A DNA stretch of 26,282 nt. Origin: UBA6215 sp964484255 (lineage in GTDB: Bacteria; Omnitrophota; Gorgyraeia; Pluralincolimonadales; Pluralincolimonadaceae). The first letter of the stretch is position 1, and every line of letters begins with the position of its first letter. Of this stretch, positions 16,272 through 24,400 are shown one piece after another. The notes under the pieces were generated by a model, which was not told the origin of the DNA, did no database searches, and saw only the letters and a program-made list of their open reading frames with translations. Location: positions 1 through 26,282 of the forward strand of contig CAZAEH010000020.1 in NCBI GenBank assembly GCA_964484255.1. Reading direction: 5' to 3'. Both the position numbers and the translations under genes were made by a program.

Positions 16272-16715
16272 ATGAGGATATCCACGAGGGGGAGATATGG
16301 AGTAAGGTTCATGCTTGAACTGGCTTCGCATTACGGAAGAGAGCCCGTTACGCTAAAGCATGCCGCTAAGGACCAGTGCATATCCGAGAAATACCTTTGG
16401 CACCTGGTTCCGCCGCTCAAGGCGGCCGGGTTGTTGTTAGCCGGCAGGGGAGCGCGCGGCGGGTATTCGCTTACAAAACCTCCTTCCAAGGTCACTCTGG
16501 AAGATATTGTTACCGCCGTTGAAGGGCCCTTATTCCCAACATTGTGCGCTGAAGACCCTTCGTGCTGCAAGAGATCTAAACTGTGCGCATCGAGAGATAT
16601 TTGGGAAGAGTTAGGAAAAAAGATCTCCCGGACACTGGCTTCTGTAACCCTTGAAGAGCTCGTTCGCAGGCAGGAAGCCAAATCCAGGAAGACCCAACCC
16701 ATGTATTATATTTAG
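16272..16715 (+). CDS. Rrf2/IscR-like transcriptional regulator
   Basis: A 147-residue Rrf2-family regulator. The N-terminal winged helix starts MRISTRGRYGVR and continues through ISEKYLWHLVPPLKAAGLL and RGARGGYSL. Cys92, Cys98, Cys99 and Cys105 lie in the loop after the dimer helix; IscR of E. coli binds its 2Fe-2S cluster with Cys92, Cys98 and Cys104, so cluster binding is likely. It heads an operon with cysteine synthase and ferrous-iron uptake, so it probably senses Fe-S, iron or cysteine supply. CymR, which has no cluster and works through CysK, is another family model; the cysteines favour the IscR model. Confidence 0.88.
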   Translation: MRISTRGRYGVRFMLELASHYGREPVTLKHAAKDQCISEKYLWHLVPPLKAAGLLLAGRGARGGYSLTKPPSKVTLEDIVTAVEGPLFPTLCAEDPSCCKRSKLCASRDIWEELGKKISRTLASVTLEELVRRQEAKSRKTQPMYYI

Positions 16716-16730
16716 GAGGGAGAAACGGTT

Positions 16731-17657
16731 ATGGGCGGGATATTCAATGATATAACAGGCACGATAGGCAATACGCCTTTGGTAAGGATCAATAAGATAT
16801 CCGCCGGCGCTAATGCTTCTGTCCTGGCTAAGCTCGAGTCATTCAATCCTCTTTCCAGCGCGAAAGACAGGATAGGCGTGGCTATGATAGAGGCCGCCGA
16901 AAAGAAAGGGCTGGTGGATAAAGAGACGGTTATAATAGAGTCTACGAGCGGGAATACCGGCGTCGCGCTTGCCTTTGTCTGCGCGTCGCGCGGATACCGG
17001 CTCATACTTACGATGCCCGAGACCATGAGCGAGGAGAGAAGACATCTGCTCAGGATACTCGGCGCCGAAATAGTGCTGACGGAAGGCCAAAAGGGGATGA
17101 AGGGCGCGGTGGACAAGGCAAGGGAATTGGCCGGAAAGATGCCCAGGAGCTATATCCCCGACCAATTCAATAATCCCGCAAATCCTGAAGCCCACCGGAA
17201 GACGACGGCGGAAGAGATATGGCGCGACACCGGTGGCAAAGTCGATGTTTTTGTGGCAGGCGTCGGGACCGGAGGAACGTTGACCGGCGTAGGGGAGGTC
17301 CTGAAAGAAAGGAATCCTGCCGTAAGGATAATTGCCGTTGAACCGAAGGATTCGCCCGTGCTTTCCGGAGGAAAACCCGGCGCGCATAAGATACAGGGGA
17401 TAGGTGCGGGGTTCATCCCCGGGGTATTGAACAGGAATATAATCGATGAGATAATACAGGTCGACTCGGATGACGCCGGTTCTACGGCGAGGCGGCTTGC
17501 CAGAGAAGAAGGCATACTGGCAGGCATATCCTGCGGCGCGGCAATGTGGGCCGCCCTCGATATCGCAAAACGCGCCGGCTTGTCCGGGAAAACCATCGTT
17601 GTCTTGCTACCGGATACGGGGGAACGTTACCTTTCCACATGGTTATTTCAGGAGTGA
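16731..17657 (+). CDS. cysK: Cysteine synthase (O-acetylserine sulfhydrylase)
   Basis: A 308-residue PLP enzyme making cysteine from O-acetylserine and sulfide. The PLP lysine is Lys45 in LSSAKDR; the substrate loop is STSGNTG (about 72-78), the phosphate-binding loop is GTGGT, and GAGFIPGVLN and AGISCGAA are typical CysK motifs. The length is standard. AGGAGGGAG lies upstream of ATG 16731. It follows the Rrf2 gene by 15 bases and precedes feoB by 10, so all are probably one transcript. Confidence 0.93.
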   Translation: MGGIFNDITGTIGNTPLVRINKISAGANASVLAKLESFNPLSSAKDRIGVAMIEAAEKKGLVDKETVIIESTSGNTGVALAFVCASRGYRLILTMPETMSEERRHLLRILGAEIVLTEGQKGMKGAVDKARELAGKMPRSYIPDQFNNPANPEAHRKTTAEEIWRDTGGKVDVFVAGVGTGGTLTGVGEVLKERNPAVRIIAVEPKDSPVLSGGKPGAHKIQGIGAGFIPGVLNRNIIDEIIQVDSDDAGSTARRLAREEGILAGISCGAAMWAALDIAKRAGLSGKTIVVLLPDTGERYLSTWLFQE

Positions 17658-17667
17658 TGGAGAATAG

Positions 17668-18165
17668 ATGAGGAAGATCGCTATAGTAGGTTCGCCCAAT
17701 GTCGGGAAATCCGTAATATTCAATAACCTGACCGGAAGCTATGCCGACGTTTCCAACTATCCCGGCACCACGGTGGAGGTTTCCCGCGGAAAGTGCAGGA
17801 TAGGGGCGGAGGATTTCGAGGTCATCGATACACCCGGCATGTATTCCCTGCTTCCGATATCCGAGGAAGAGAAAGTGGGCCGTTCGATCCTGCTGGATGA
17901 GAACCCATGCCTTCTCCTGCATGTGGTGGACGCGAAGAATATAGAGAGGATGTTGTCTATGACGCTCCAGCTGCTTGAAGCCGGCCTGCCGGTGCTGCTG
18001 GTCCTTAATGTTTTCGACGAAGCGCAGGCCTTGGGGATAGATATAGATACGGCTTACCTGGAGAAGGAGCTTAAGATCCCTGCCGTCAAGACCGTAGGCA
18101 CAAAAGGCGCAGGAATGGATATTTTAAGGGGAAAGATAGAGGAGCATGTTAAGAGATTTTGTTAA
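17668..18165 (+). CDS. feoB: Ferrous iron transport GTPase, FeoB N-terminal half
   Basis: A 165-residue G domain of FeoB encoded as its own protein. G1 is GSPNVGKS (8-15), G2 is Thr34/35 in YPGTT, G3 is DTPG (54-57) and G4 is NVFD (114-117), which keeps the N-x-x-D of FeoB. It ends KRFC just where the GDI helical domain would begin. The rest of FeoB is in the next gene, in another frame with a 20-base overlap. GTP binding by this part regulates iron passage through the membrane part. Confidence 0.9.
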   Translation: MRKIAIVGSPNVGKSVIFNNLTGSYADVSNYPGTTVEVSRGKCRIGAEDFEVIDTPGMYSLLPISEEEKVGRSILLDENPCLLLHVVDAKNIERMLSMTLQLLEAGLPVLLVLNVFDEAQALGIDIDTAYLEKELKIPAVKTVGTKGAGMDILRGKIEEHVKRFC

Positions 18166-19603
18166 GAATATAGGTTACGACGATCCGCTTGAGATATGCC
18201 TTTCCGAGCTGGAGGTATTGCTGCAGTATAATTACAGGATATCTAAGCGTTCCGTGGCGTTGCTGCTGCTCCAGGAAGACGCAGAGATGCTTGAGCTCGT
18301 AAGGAAGAACGAGGCGGAACGCGCGGAGAAGATTTTTTCCATAGTAGATAAGATCAAGCCGCACTATTCTTACCCGCTTGCTTATATCATAAGCGAACGC
18401 AGGCAAAAAGAAGCCAGCCGTATCGCGGCGGCAGCCACCACGGTCGGAAAGAAAGGTTCCCTCGGGATCAAGGAAGCCTTGAGCAGGGCCATGATGAACC
18501 CCTTTATAGGCGGGCCGATATTGCTGGCGGTGATGTATTACGGCTTGTATAAGTTCGTGGGCAATTTCGGCGCGGGTGTTGTCGTGGATTTCCTTGAGGA
18601 CAAGGTTTTCGACCAGCACCTGAACCCCGTTTTTATCGATGCCGTCAACAGGTTCGTGCCTTATCCGGTCCTGCGCGACCTTATCGCCGGTGATTACGGG
18701 ATACTTACGCTCGGTTTCAGGTATGCTTTTGCCATAGTGCTCCCGATAGTCGCGACTTTCTTTTTTGCTTTCGCGATAATCGAGGACAGCGGTTACCTTC
18801 CCCGTCTGGCCATGCTGGTAGACCAGGTATTCAAGAGGATAGGCCTTTCAGGGAGGGCGGTGATACCGCTTGTCCTGGGTCTTGGCTGCAGCACAATGGC
18901 GACGATGGTCACCCGGACCCTGCCAACCAAGCGCGAACGCATAATAGCCACTTTCCTGCTGGCGCTTGCTATACCGTGTTCCGCGCAGATGGGAGTGATC
19001 CTCGCGCTTCTTGAATCGAGGCCCCTCGGGCTTATAATATGGCTTTCGGTCATAATCGGAGTTTTTATGATCGTAGGTTTTCTCGCTTCGAAGATAATGC
19101 CGGGTGAACTGCCGAGTTTTTACATGGAGATCCCGCCCCTGAGGTTCCCGCAGCCTTCCAATGTGCTGCGCAAGACGTGGAGCAGGATGAAATGGTATTT
19201 CCTGGAAGTTCTGCCGCTCTTCATGCTGGCGAGCGTGCTTATATGGATCGGGAAAATAACCGGTGTTTTCGGGTTCTTTGTCAGGATGCTGGAGCATCCC
19301 GTAAGGTGGATAGGCTTGCCTTCCGAGTCGGCGGTGGCTTTCCTCTTCGGGTTCTTCCGCAGAGACTACGGCGCGGCCGGCCTTTATGACCTTAAGACAC
19401 AGGGATTGCTGAACGGCAACCAACTGGTCGTCGCCTGTGTTACGCTGACGCTTTTCCTGCCGTGTATAGCGCAGCTGCTGATGAACATCAAGGAACGCGG
19501 GATGCGCGTTGGAGTGGCGATGTCGGTATTTATATTGTTCTTTTCGTTCGGTACGGGTTGGATCGTGTACGTAATGTTGAACTTGTTGGGCTTGAATCTT
19601 TAA
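18146..19603 (+). CDS. feoB: Ferrous iron transporter, FeoB membrane half
   Basis: A 485-residue protein with a soluble helical N-terminus (about 1-100, matching the FeoB GDI and linker) and then about eight membrane helices with two Gate domains. The first Gate motif runs from VLGLGCSTMA to LALAIPCSAQ (243-281) with Cys248 and Cys278, as in full FeoB; GFFRRDYGAAG is in the second Gate. It imports ferrous iron across the inner membrane. Its start lies inside the GTPase gene; the two together equal one normal FeoB. Confidence 0.9.
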   Translation: MLRDFVKNIGYDDPLEICLSELEVLLQYNYRISKRSVALLLLQEDAEMLELVRKNEAERAEKIFSIVDKIKPHYSYPLAYIISERRQKEASRIAAAATTVGKKGSLGIKEALSRAMMNPFIGGPILLAVMYYGLYKFVGNFGAGVVVDFLEDKVFDQHLNPVFIDAVNRFVPYPVLRDLIAGDYGILTLGFRYAFAIVLPIVATFFFAFAIIEDSGYLPRLAMLVDQVFKRIGLSGRAVIPLVLGLGCSTMATMVTRTLPTKRERIIATFLLALAIPCSAQMGVILALLESRPLGLIIWLSVIIGVFMIVGFLASKIMPGELPSFYMEIPPLRFPQPSNVLRKTWSRMKWYFLEVLPLFMLASVLIWIGKITGVFGFFVRMLEHPVRWIGLPSESAVAFLFGFFRRDYGAAGLYDLKTQGLLNGNQLVVACVTLTLFLPCIAQLLMNIKERGMRVGVAMSVFILFFSFGTGWIVYVMLNLLGLNL

Positions 19604-19620
19604 TCTACAAGGATACCTGA

Positions 19621-19878
19621 ATGGTACAATACGACAAGGATGACAAAAAGCAGGTTGTTCCCCTCTCCGAATTAAAACCGGGGGAGAAGGGGCAGATAGC
19701 CTATCTGCAGGCGAAAGGGAAGAACCAGATGCAGAAATTATTGAGCATAGGCGTCATTCCCGGCATGTCTGTCCTCCTGGTGCAGAGGTTCCCGTCCTAT
19801 GTCTTTAAGCTTGGACATACCCAGTTTGCGGTAGACAAGGAACTCGCTTCCAGCATCCATGTAAAACCCGTGAAGTGA
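19621..19878 (+). CDS. feoA: FeoA family protein
   Basis: An 85-residue SH3-like FeoA protein, partner of FeoB. VPLSELKPGEKGQIAYL and LLSIGVIPGMSVLLVQRFP are FeoA hallmarks, and the final segment matches TQFAVDKELASSIHV. The N-terminal 12 residues are charged and extra. It lies 17 bases after the feoB membrane half, giving the order feoB-N, feoB-C, feoA rather than the more common feoA first. Confidence 0.9.
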   Translation: MVQYDKDDKKQVVPLSELKPGEKGQIAYLQAKGKNQMQKLLSIGVIPGMSVLLVQRFPSYVFKLGHTQFAVDKELASSIHVKPVK

Positions 19879-19907
19879 TTGTTATGGATAAAACCCGGAT
19901 GATAAGG

Positions 19908-19913
19908 TATATT
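19908..19913 (+). promoter_or_regulatory. Probable -10 box before the FMN split-barrel gene
   Basis: TATATT at 19908-19913 stands 10 bases before the ATG at 19924, in a 45-base gap. There is no Shine-Dalgarno and no good -35 at 16-18 bases. If used, the message would begin within about four bases of the start codon. Confidence 0.4.
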
Positions 19914-19923
19914 GTAGAAAAAT

Positions 19924-20385
19924 ATGAATAAAGTTACCCCGGAGATAGTCAGGTTCCTGCACAGCCAGCCGTTTATCGTGGTCTCTTCGATAGGCCCCGA
20001 CGGCCTGCCCCATAATTCATGCAAAGGCCTTGTTGAAATAGGACCCGACGGCGCAATTTACCTGCTGGACCTGTATAAAGGAAAGACCCACGATAATCTC
20101 GAGAAGAACCCGTCCGTAAGCATCTGCGCCGTTGACGAGCACAGGTTCAGGGGATATTGCCTTAAGGGTAAAGCCAGGCTGGTCAAGGAAGGCCAGTTGG
20201 CGGAGGCTATCATCCTGGCTTGGGAAAAAAAACTGGCCGCCAGGATAACCCACAGGTTGATAAAGAACCTCAAAGGGGAGCCGGGCCATGTCAGCCATCC
20301 CGAGGCGAGGTTCCCGGAACCTAAGTACCTGATAGCCGTAACGGTGAGCGAAGTAGTTGACCTTACTCCGCCTCCCTTAAGGTAA
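19924..20385 (+). CDS. Pyridoxamine 5'-phosphate oxidase-like FMN split-barrel protein
   Basis: A 153-residue protein of the PPOX/flavin split-barrel superfamily. FLHSQPFIVVSSIGPDGLPHNS and AIYLLDLYKGKTHDNLEKNPSVSI show the strand-turn-strand and the KT(H)xNL segment seen in FMN-binding members. The C-terminus (about 95-153) is helical, then ends KYLIAVTVSEVVDLTP. Cofactor could be FMN, F420 or haem, and the substrate is unknown. Conserved split-barrel proteins of this size are often called pyridoxamine oxidase-like without proof. It is the first of five tightly spaced genes ending with maf. Confidence 0.75.
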   Translation: MNKVTPEIVRFLHSQPFIVVSSIGPDGLPHNSCKGLVEIGPDGAIYLLDLYKGKTHDNLEKNPSVSICAVDEHRFRGYCLKGKARLVKEGQLAEAIILAWEKKLAARITHRLIKNLKGEPGHVSHPEARFPEPKYLIAVTVSEVVDLTPPPLR

Positions 20386-20387
20386 AT

Positions 20388-20885
20388 ATGACAGAGAACC
20401 TTATTCCCTGGCTTAACGGCCTCCCGAAAGATTATATAGTTTTGATAGTATCCGCCCTGCCGGTATCCGAGCTCAGGGGAGCCATACCGCTTGCATTGTC
20501 GTTCGGCATGGCGCCGCAGAAGGCGTACCTGCTTTCGGTAATAGGTAATTTTATCCCGGTTATACCTGTCCTTCTGCTCCTGGAGCCGGTCTCGAACAGG
20601 CTTAGCCGTTACAGGTTGTTCGCGCGCTTTTTTGAATGGCTTTTTACCAGGACACGCAAACGTGCCGATACCATACAGAAATATGAGATGCTCGGATTGG
20701 CCCTGTTCGTGGCTATACCTCTTCCGATGACGGGTGCCTGGACGGGAGCCATAGCCGCATCGCTATTGAAGATCAGGTTTAGGTATGCGGTTGCCGGAAT
20801 AATATTGGGGATACTCGCCGCCGGGCTGGTGGTATCATTGTTGTGCGCCTTGGGGATGATGAGCTGGGAGGTCGTGACCAAATGA
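20388..20885 (+). CDS. COG2426 small membrane protein (Sm_multidrug_ex family)
   Basis: A 165-residue integral membrane protein with about four membrane segments and the family hallmarks LPVSELRGAIPLAL near the N-terminus and ALFVAIPLPMTGAWTGA in the second half. The family is named small multi-drug export, but its transport role is not established; the two conserved SELRGAIP and PMTGAW motifs look like re-entrant loops of the DedA-like type. It begins 2 bases after the previous stop and overlaps the cstA start by four bases (ATGA). Confidence 0.8.
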   Translation: MTENLIPWLNGLPKDYIVLIVSALPVSELRGAIPLALSFGMAPQKAYLLSVIGNFIPVIPVLLLLEPVSNRLSRYRLFARFFEWLFTRTRKRADTIQKYEMLGLALFVAIPLPMTGAWTGAIAASLLKIRFRYAVAGIILGILAAGLVVSLLCALGMMSWEVVTK

Positions 20886-22561
20886 GCCTTATCATACTTG
20901 TCGTGGTTTCGGCCGTACTTCTTCTTGCGGGATATTTAATATACGGTAAGTTCCTGAGCCGCCTGCTGCATTTGCATCCGGATTTCAAGACGCCTGCCTA
21001 CGCGCAAAGGGACGATGTGGATTTCGTGCCTACCAATAAGTTCTACCTCCTTGGGCAGCATTTTTCCGCCATCGCGGCTGCCGGACCGATAGTCGGTCCC
21101 ATACTTGCCGGGCTGTGGTTCGGGTGGGTGCCGACGGTTTTATGGATAATACTGGGAGGGATATTCATAGGCGGGGTGCATGATATGTTCACCCTGGTAG
21201 CTTCCATCCGCCATAACGGCCGTTCCATAGCGGAAGTAATAAAAGAATATAAGAGCAAAAGGGCGTTCATAATATTCCTGGTCTTCCTGTGGATATCAAT
21301 AATATATATAATCACCGCTTTCACCGATATAACCGCCGGGACTTTTGCCGATCCCGTCCACGGGGCGGGGGTGGCCTCATCTTCCATGATGTATCTTGTG
21401 CTTGCGCTTATCATGGGCATTGTCCTCAGGGTTTTTAATCCCCCGCTATCATTGTCAACGTTCATATTCATGCCCCTGGTCCTTGTCTGTATATGGATCG
21501 GCCCAAAATTCCCGTTGGCGATGAAACCCATGTTCGGGCTTGATATCCGTACCACATGGGACCTTATGCTTCTCGGCTATTGTTTTGTTGCGGCAATAAT
21601 ACCCGTCTGGCTTCTGCTTCAGCCAAGAGGTTACCTTGGGGGCTTCTTCCTTACGTTGACTGCGGGCGCCAGTTTTATAGGGCTTATAGTGGGACATTTC
21701 ACGCAAAATTACGTGATAAACTATCCGGCTTTCACGGGATGGGTCAATCCCGGCGGCCTGCCCCTGTTCCCGCTTCTGTTCACCACCGTGGCCTGCGGCG
21801 CGTGCTCCGGGTTCCACGCGCTCGTTTCATCGGGTACGACATCAAAGCAGATATCAAGGGAACCCGAGGCAAGGGTAATAGGCTACGGCGGCATGCTTTT
21901 AGAGAGTTTTGTGGCCATTACCGCGCTGGGGACCTTGCTGCTCCTTACCAAGACCCAGGCGCAGGGGATGGGCAGCCCTGACCAGATATACGCCAACGGC
22001 ATAGCTACTTTCCTCAGCAGTCTCGGGATAAACAGGGAGTTCGCGCTTAACTTTGCTCTTCTGGCCTTTGCGACATTCGTATACGATACGCTCGATGTCG
22101 CCACGAGGCTCGGGCGTTATATATTCCAGGAATTGACCAATATAAAGGGGAAGGTAAGCCTGTTCGTTTCAGCTTTTGCCACTTTGCTTTTACCCGCGTT
22201 CTTCGTGACTGGCAAGATGACCGACGCGCAGGGTAACGTGATACCCGCATGGTCGCTTTTCTGGACCGTGTTCGGTTCCAGCAACCAGCTGTTGGCGGCC
22301 ATGGTGCTCCTGGGCCTCAGCGTATGGTTGTTCAGGAGGAAGAGGAATTACATCGTGACGCTGCTCCCAGCCGTATTCATGACATTCGTTGCGCTTACTT
22401 CCCTAAGCCTGGTGCTTAAACCCTGGCTGGCCAGGCATGTTGCAGAGAACAGGATATTTCCGGAGCCGCTTGTCATCACAGGCCTTGTGCTCTTCTTACT
22501 TTCTTTAATGCTGATAATAGAGGATACCCTTATATTCATAAAAGGCAGGAAAGGCAAATGA
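20882..22561 (+). CDS. cstA: Carbon starvation protein CstA family transporter
   Basis: A 559-residue membrane protein with many helices (about 15). The CstA hallmark GGVHDMFTLVASIRHNGRS is present, as is ACGACSGFHALVSSGTTSKQI. Known members take up pyruvate (BtsT/YjiY) or peptides on carbon starvation; E. coli CstA is about 700 residues, so this is the shorter form common in anaerobes. The start is set at the ATG at 20882 in the ATGA overlap, because the sequence before it in this frame belongs to the previous gene. It overlaps the flavoprotein gene by four bases. Confidence 0.9.
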   Translation: MSLIILVVVSAVLLLAGYLIYGKFLSRLLHLHPDFKTPAYAQRDDVDFVPTNKFYLLGQHFSAIAAAGPIVGPILAGLWFGWVPTVLWIILGGIFIGGVHDMFTLVASIRHNGRSIAEVIKEYKSKRAFIIFLVFLWISIIYIITAFTDITAGTFADPVHGAGVASSSMMYLVLALIMGIVLRVFNPPLSLSTFIFMPLVLVCIWIGPKFPLAMKPMFGLDIRTTWDLMLLGYCFVAAIIPVWLLLQPRGYLGGFFLTLTAGASFIGLIVGHFTQNYVINYPAFTGWVNPGGLPLFPLLFTTVACGACSGFHALVSSGTTSKQISREPEARVIGYGGMLLESFVAITALGTLLLLTKTQAQGMGSPDQIYANGIATFLSSLGINREFALNFALLAFATFVYDTLDVATRLGRYIFQELTNIKGKVSLFVSAFATLLLPAFFVTGKMTDAQGNVIPAWSLFWTVFGSSNQLLAAMVLLGLSVWLFRRKRNYIVTLLPAVFMTFVALTSLSLVLKPWLARHVAENRIFPEPLVITGLVLFLLSLMLIIEDTLIFIKGRKGK

Positions 22562-23826
22562 GCCATCGGGATTTCCACCAGATCGCGGTAATAGGAGGCG
22601 GCCCCTCGGGGATAATGGCGGCGGTCCGCGCTGCCCAGTTGAAGAAAGACGTCATCCTTCTGGAGAGGAACAGGTCGGTAGGACGCAAGATACTCATCAC
22701 CGGCAAAGGGCGCTGCAATATCACCAATTCCGCAGGCATGGACAGTTTCATGGAGAAGTTCGGGAAGCAGGGGCAGTTCCTCAGGTCGGCGTTCTACAGG
22801 TTTTTCAACACGGATCTCACGGATTTCCTCGGTAAATACGGCCTTTCCGTAAAGACCGAAAGGCAGGGCAGGGTCTTCCCGTCGGATGACAGGTCGATGT
22901 CTGTTGTGAAAGCGCTGGAGAAGGCGCTCGAGGACAGCGGTGTCCGGGTAATGCTCGGTGCGCGGGTAATGACCATACGCCGTGATGAAGGAATGTTCCT
23001 CATTTCACTCGAGAATGCTACTGAGGTGCTCGCCGAGAAAATCGTGCTCGCAACCGGAGGGGCTTCCTATAAAGCTACCGGTTCGACCGGCGACGGGTTC
23101 CATTTTGCAAAGTTATTGGGGCACAAATTCAATCCCCTGAGGCCCGGCCTGGTGCCGCTCAAGACCAGGGAGAAGGTCGCTTCCGATCTGCAGGGCCTGA
23201 CCCTGAAGAACATAAAAGTTACATTTGAATGCGGCGGGAAAAAGATCGGATCAGAGGTCGGTGAGCTCCTGTTCACCCATTTCGGGGTCTCGGGACCGCT
23301 TATCCTTGACATGAGCGCGCAGGTTGTCTCGATGCTGGATTCAGGAAAACCCGTATACATATCCATAGATATCAAGCCGGGGCTGACCGAGGAGCAGATA
23401 AATAACAGGATACTCCGCGACATAGGATCGCACGGCAGCATAAACATAAAGACCCTGCTTAAAGAGATGCTTCCGCTGAAGATGGTGCCCGTCTTTGCCG
23501 GTATCATAAAACTGGACACCTCGAAACGGATAAACCAGCTTACTGCCCGGGAGCGCTGCTCGATAGCGAAGCTCATGAAGTCTTTTGTCCTGACTATAAC
23601 CGGTGCGCTTGCGCTGGAAGAGGCGATGGTGACCTGCGGAGGTATCCCGGTGAAGGACATAGATCCCAGGACCATGGGTTCGAGGATAGTCCCGGGGCTT
23701 TTCTTTGCAGGTGAGATAATAGATGCCTCGGCCCCCAGCGGCGGCTACAACCTTCAACAGGCTTTTTCGACGGGGTATCTGGCAGGTGAGGGTTGCGCGG
23801 CAGCCCAGGAGGGAGCGAATGCGTAA
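22558..23826 (+). CDS. BaiN/HI0933 (YhiN) family flavoprotein
   Basis: A 422-residue FAD/NAD(P)-binding oxidoreductase. The dinucleotide fold is VIGGGPSGIMAA (GGGPSG at 13-18), followed by the family hallmark GRKILITGKGRCNITN. ATGGASYKATGSTGDG is the second FAD motif and FFAGEIIDASAPSGGYNLQQAFSTGYLAG closes the FAD site. BaiN of Clostridium reduces a bile-acid intermediate, but most members have no known substrate. It overlaps cstA by four bases and maf by eight. Confidence 0.9.
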   Translation: MSHRDFHQIAVIGGGPSGIMAAVRAAQLKKDVILLERNRSVGRKILITGKGRCNITNSAGMDSFMEKFGKQGQFLRSAFYRFFNTDLTDFLGKYGLSVKTERQGRVFPSDDRSMSVVKALEKALEDSGVRVMLGARVMTIRRDEGMFLISLENATEVLAEKIVLATGGASYKATGSTGDGFHFAKLLGHKFNPLRPGLVPLKTREKVASDLQGLTLKNIKVTFECGGKKIGSEVGELLFTHFGVSGPLILDMSAQVVSMLDSGKPVYISIDIKPGLTEEQINNRILRDIGSHGSINIKTLLKEMLPLKMVPVFAGIIKLDTSKRINQLTARERCSIAKLMKSFVLTITGALALEEAMVTCGGIPVKDIDPRTMGSRIVPGLFFAGEIIDASAPSGGYNLQQAFSTGYLAGEGCAAAQEGANA

Positions 23827-24397
23827 GATAATCCTCGCTTCCCGGTCCAGGCAAAGGCAGCGGTTGCTGGAACAGGTAGGCCTGAAGTTCATTGTTGCGA
23901 ATTCCGGGGCAAAAGAGGATATGCGCCTAAAGGGCAGCTGCGCGGCGCTTGTGATGTCCAACGCGCTCAAGAAGGCCGAAGATGTAGCAGGCAGGTATCG
24001 TTCGGGGATAGTGATAGCGGCAGATACCGTCGTGCTTTCCGGTAAAAAGGTCATAGGCAAACCGAGGGACCTGGATCACGCTTTCAGGATGCTGAAGCTT
24101 ATTTCCAGGAGGCCGCAGTGGGTCTATACCGGGATGGCGGTCATCGATATCGACAGGAAAAAAGTGATCGCCGATTACGAAAAGACCCGGATATATATGT
24201 ACGCCCTTAGCGACAGGCAGATAAGGAATTATTTCAGGAAAGTATCGCCCCTGGACAAGGCCGGAAGTTTCGATATCCAGGGCCTCGGTAGTATATTCAT
24301 AAACAGGATAGAAGGCTGTTTCAATAACGTAATAGGGCTTCCGTTGGCCAAACTCGCTAATATGCTGAAGAAAGTCGGCGTGGACCTTTTTGCCTAG
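23819..24397 (+). CDS. maf: Maf family nucleotide pyrophosphatase
   Basis: A 192-residue Maf/YhdE-type house-cleaning enzyme that hydrolyses dTTP/UTP or modified nucleoside triphosphates to monophosphates. It begins ILASRSRQRQRLLEQVG, has the catalytic Asp69 in AADTVV and the conserved SPLDKAGSFDIQG and NNVIGLPL segments. In dTTPase Maf the N-terminal motif usually reads SPRR; here it is SRQRQR. AGGAGGG lies just upstream of ATG 23819, inside the previous gene, and fixes the start. It meets the minus-strand HD-GYP gene with only 3 bases between the stops. Confidence 0.9.
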   Translation: MRKIILASRSRQRQRLLEQVGLKFIVANSGAKEDMRLKGSCAALVMSNALKKAEDVAGRYRSGIVIAADTVVLSGKKVIGKPRDLDHAFRMLKLISRRPQWVYTGMAVIDIDRKKVIADYEKTRIYMYALSDRQIRNYFRKVSPLDKAGSFDIQGLGSIFINRIEGCFNNVIGLPLAKLANMLKKVGVDLFA

Positions 24398-24400
24398 AAG

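Noticed and set aside
20843..20881. Longer N-terminus for the CstA gene from an upstream TTG
   Set aside because: It would overlap the preceding gene by 43 bases and adds a charged segment before the first helix; ATG 20882 in an ATGA overlap is the better start.
23723..23818. Longer N-terminus for Maf
   Set aside because: The extra 32 residues are an out-of-frame reading of the conserved flavoprotein C-terminus; Maf proteins start at the ILAS motif and a strong Shine-Dalgarno precedes 23819.
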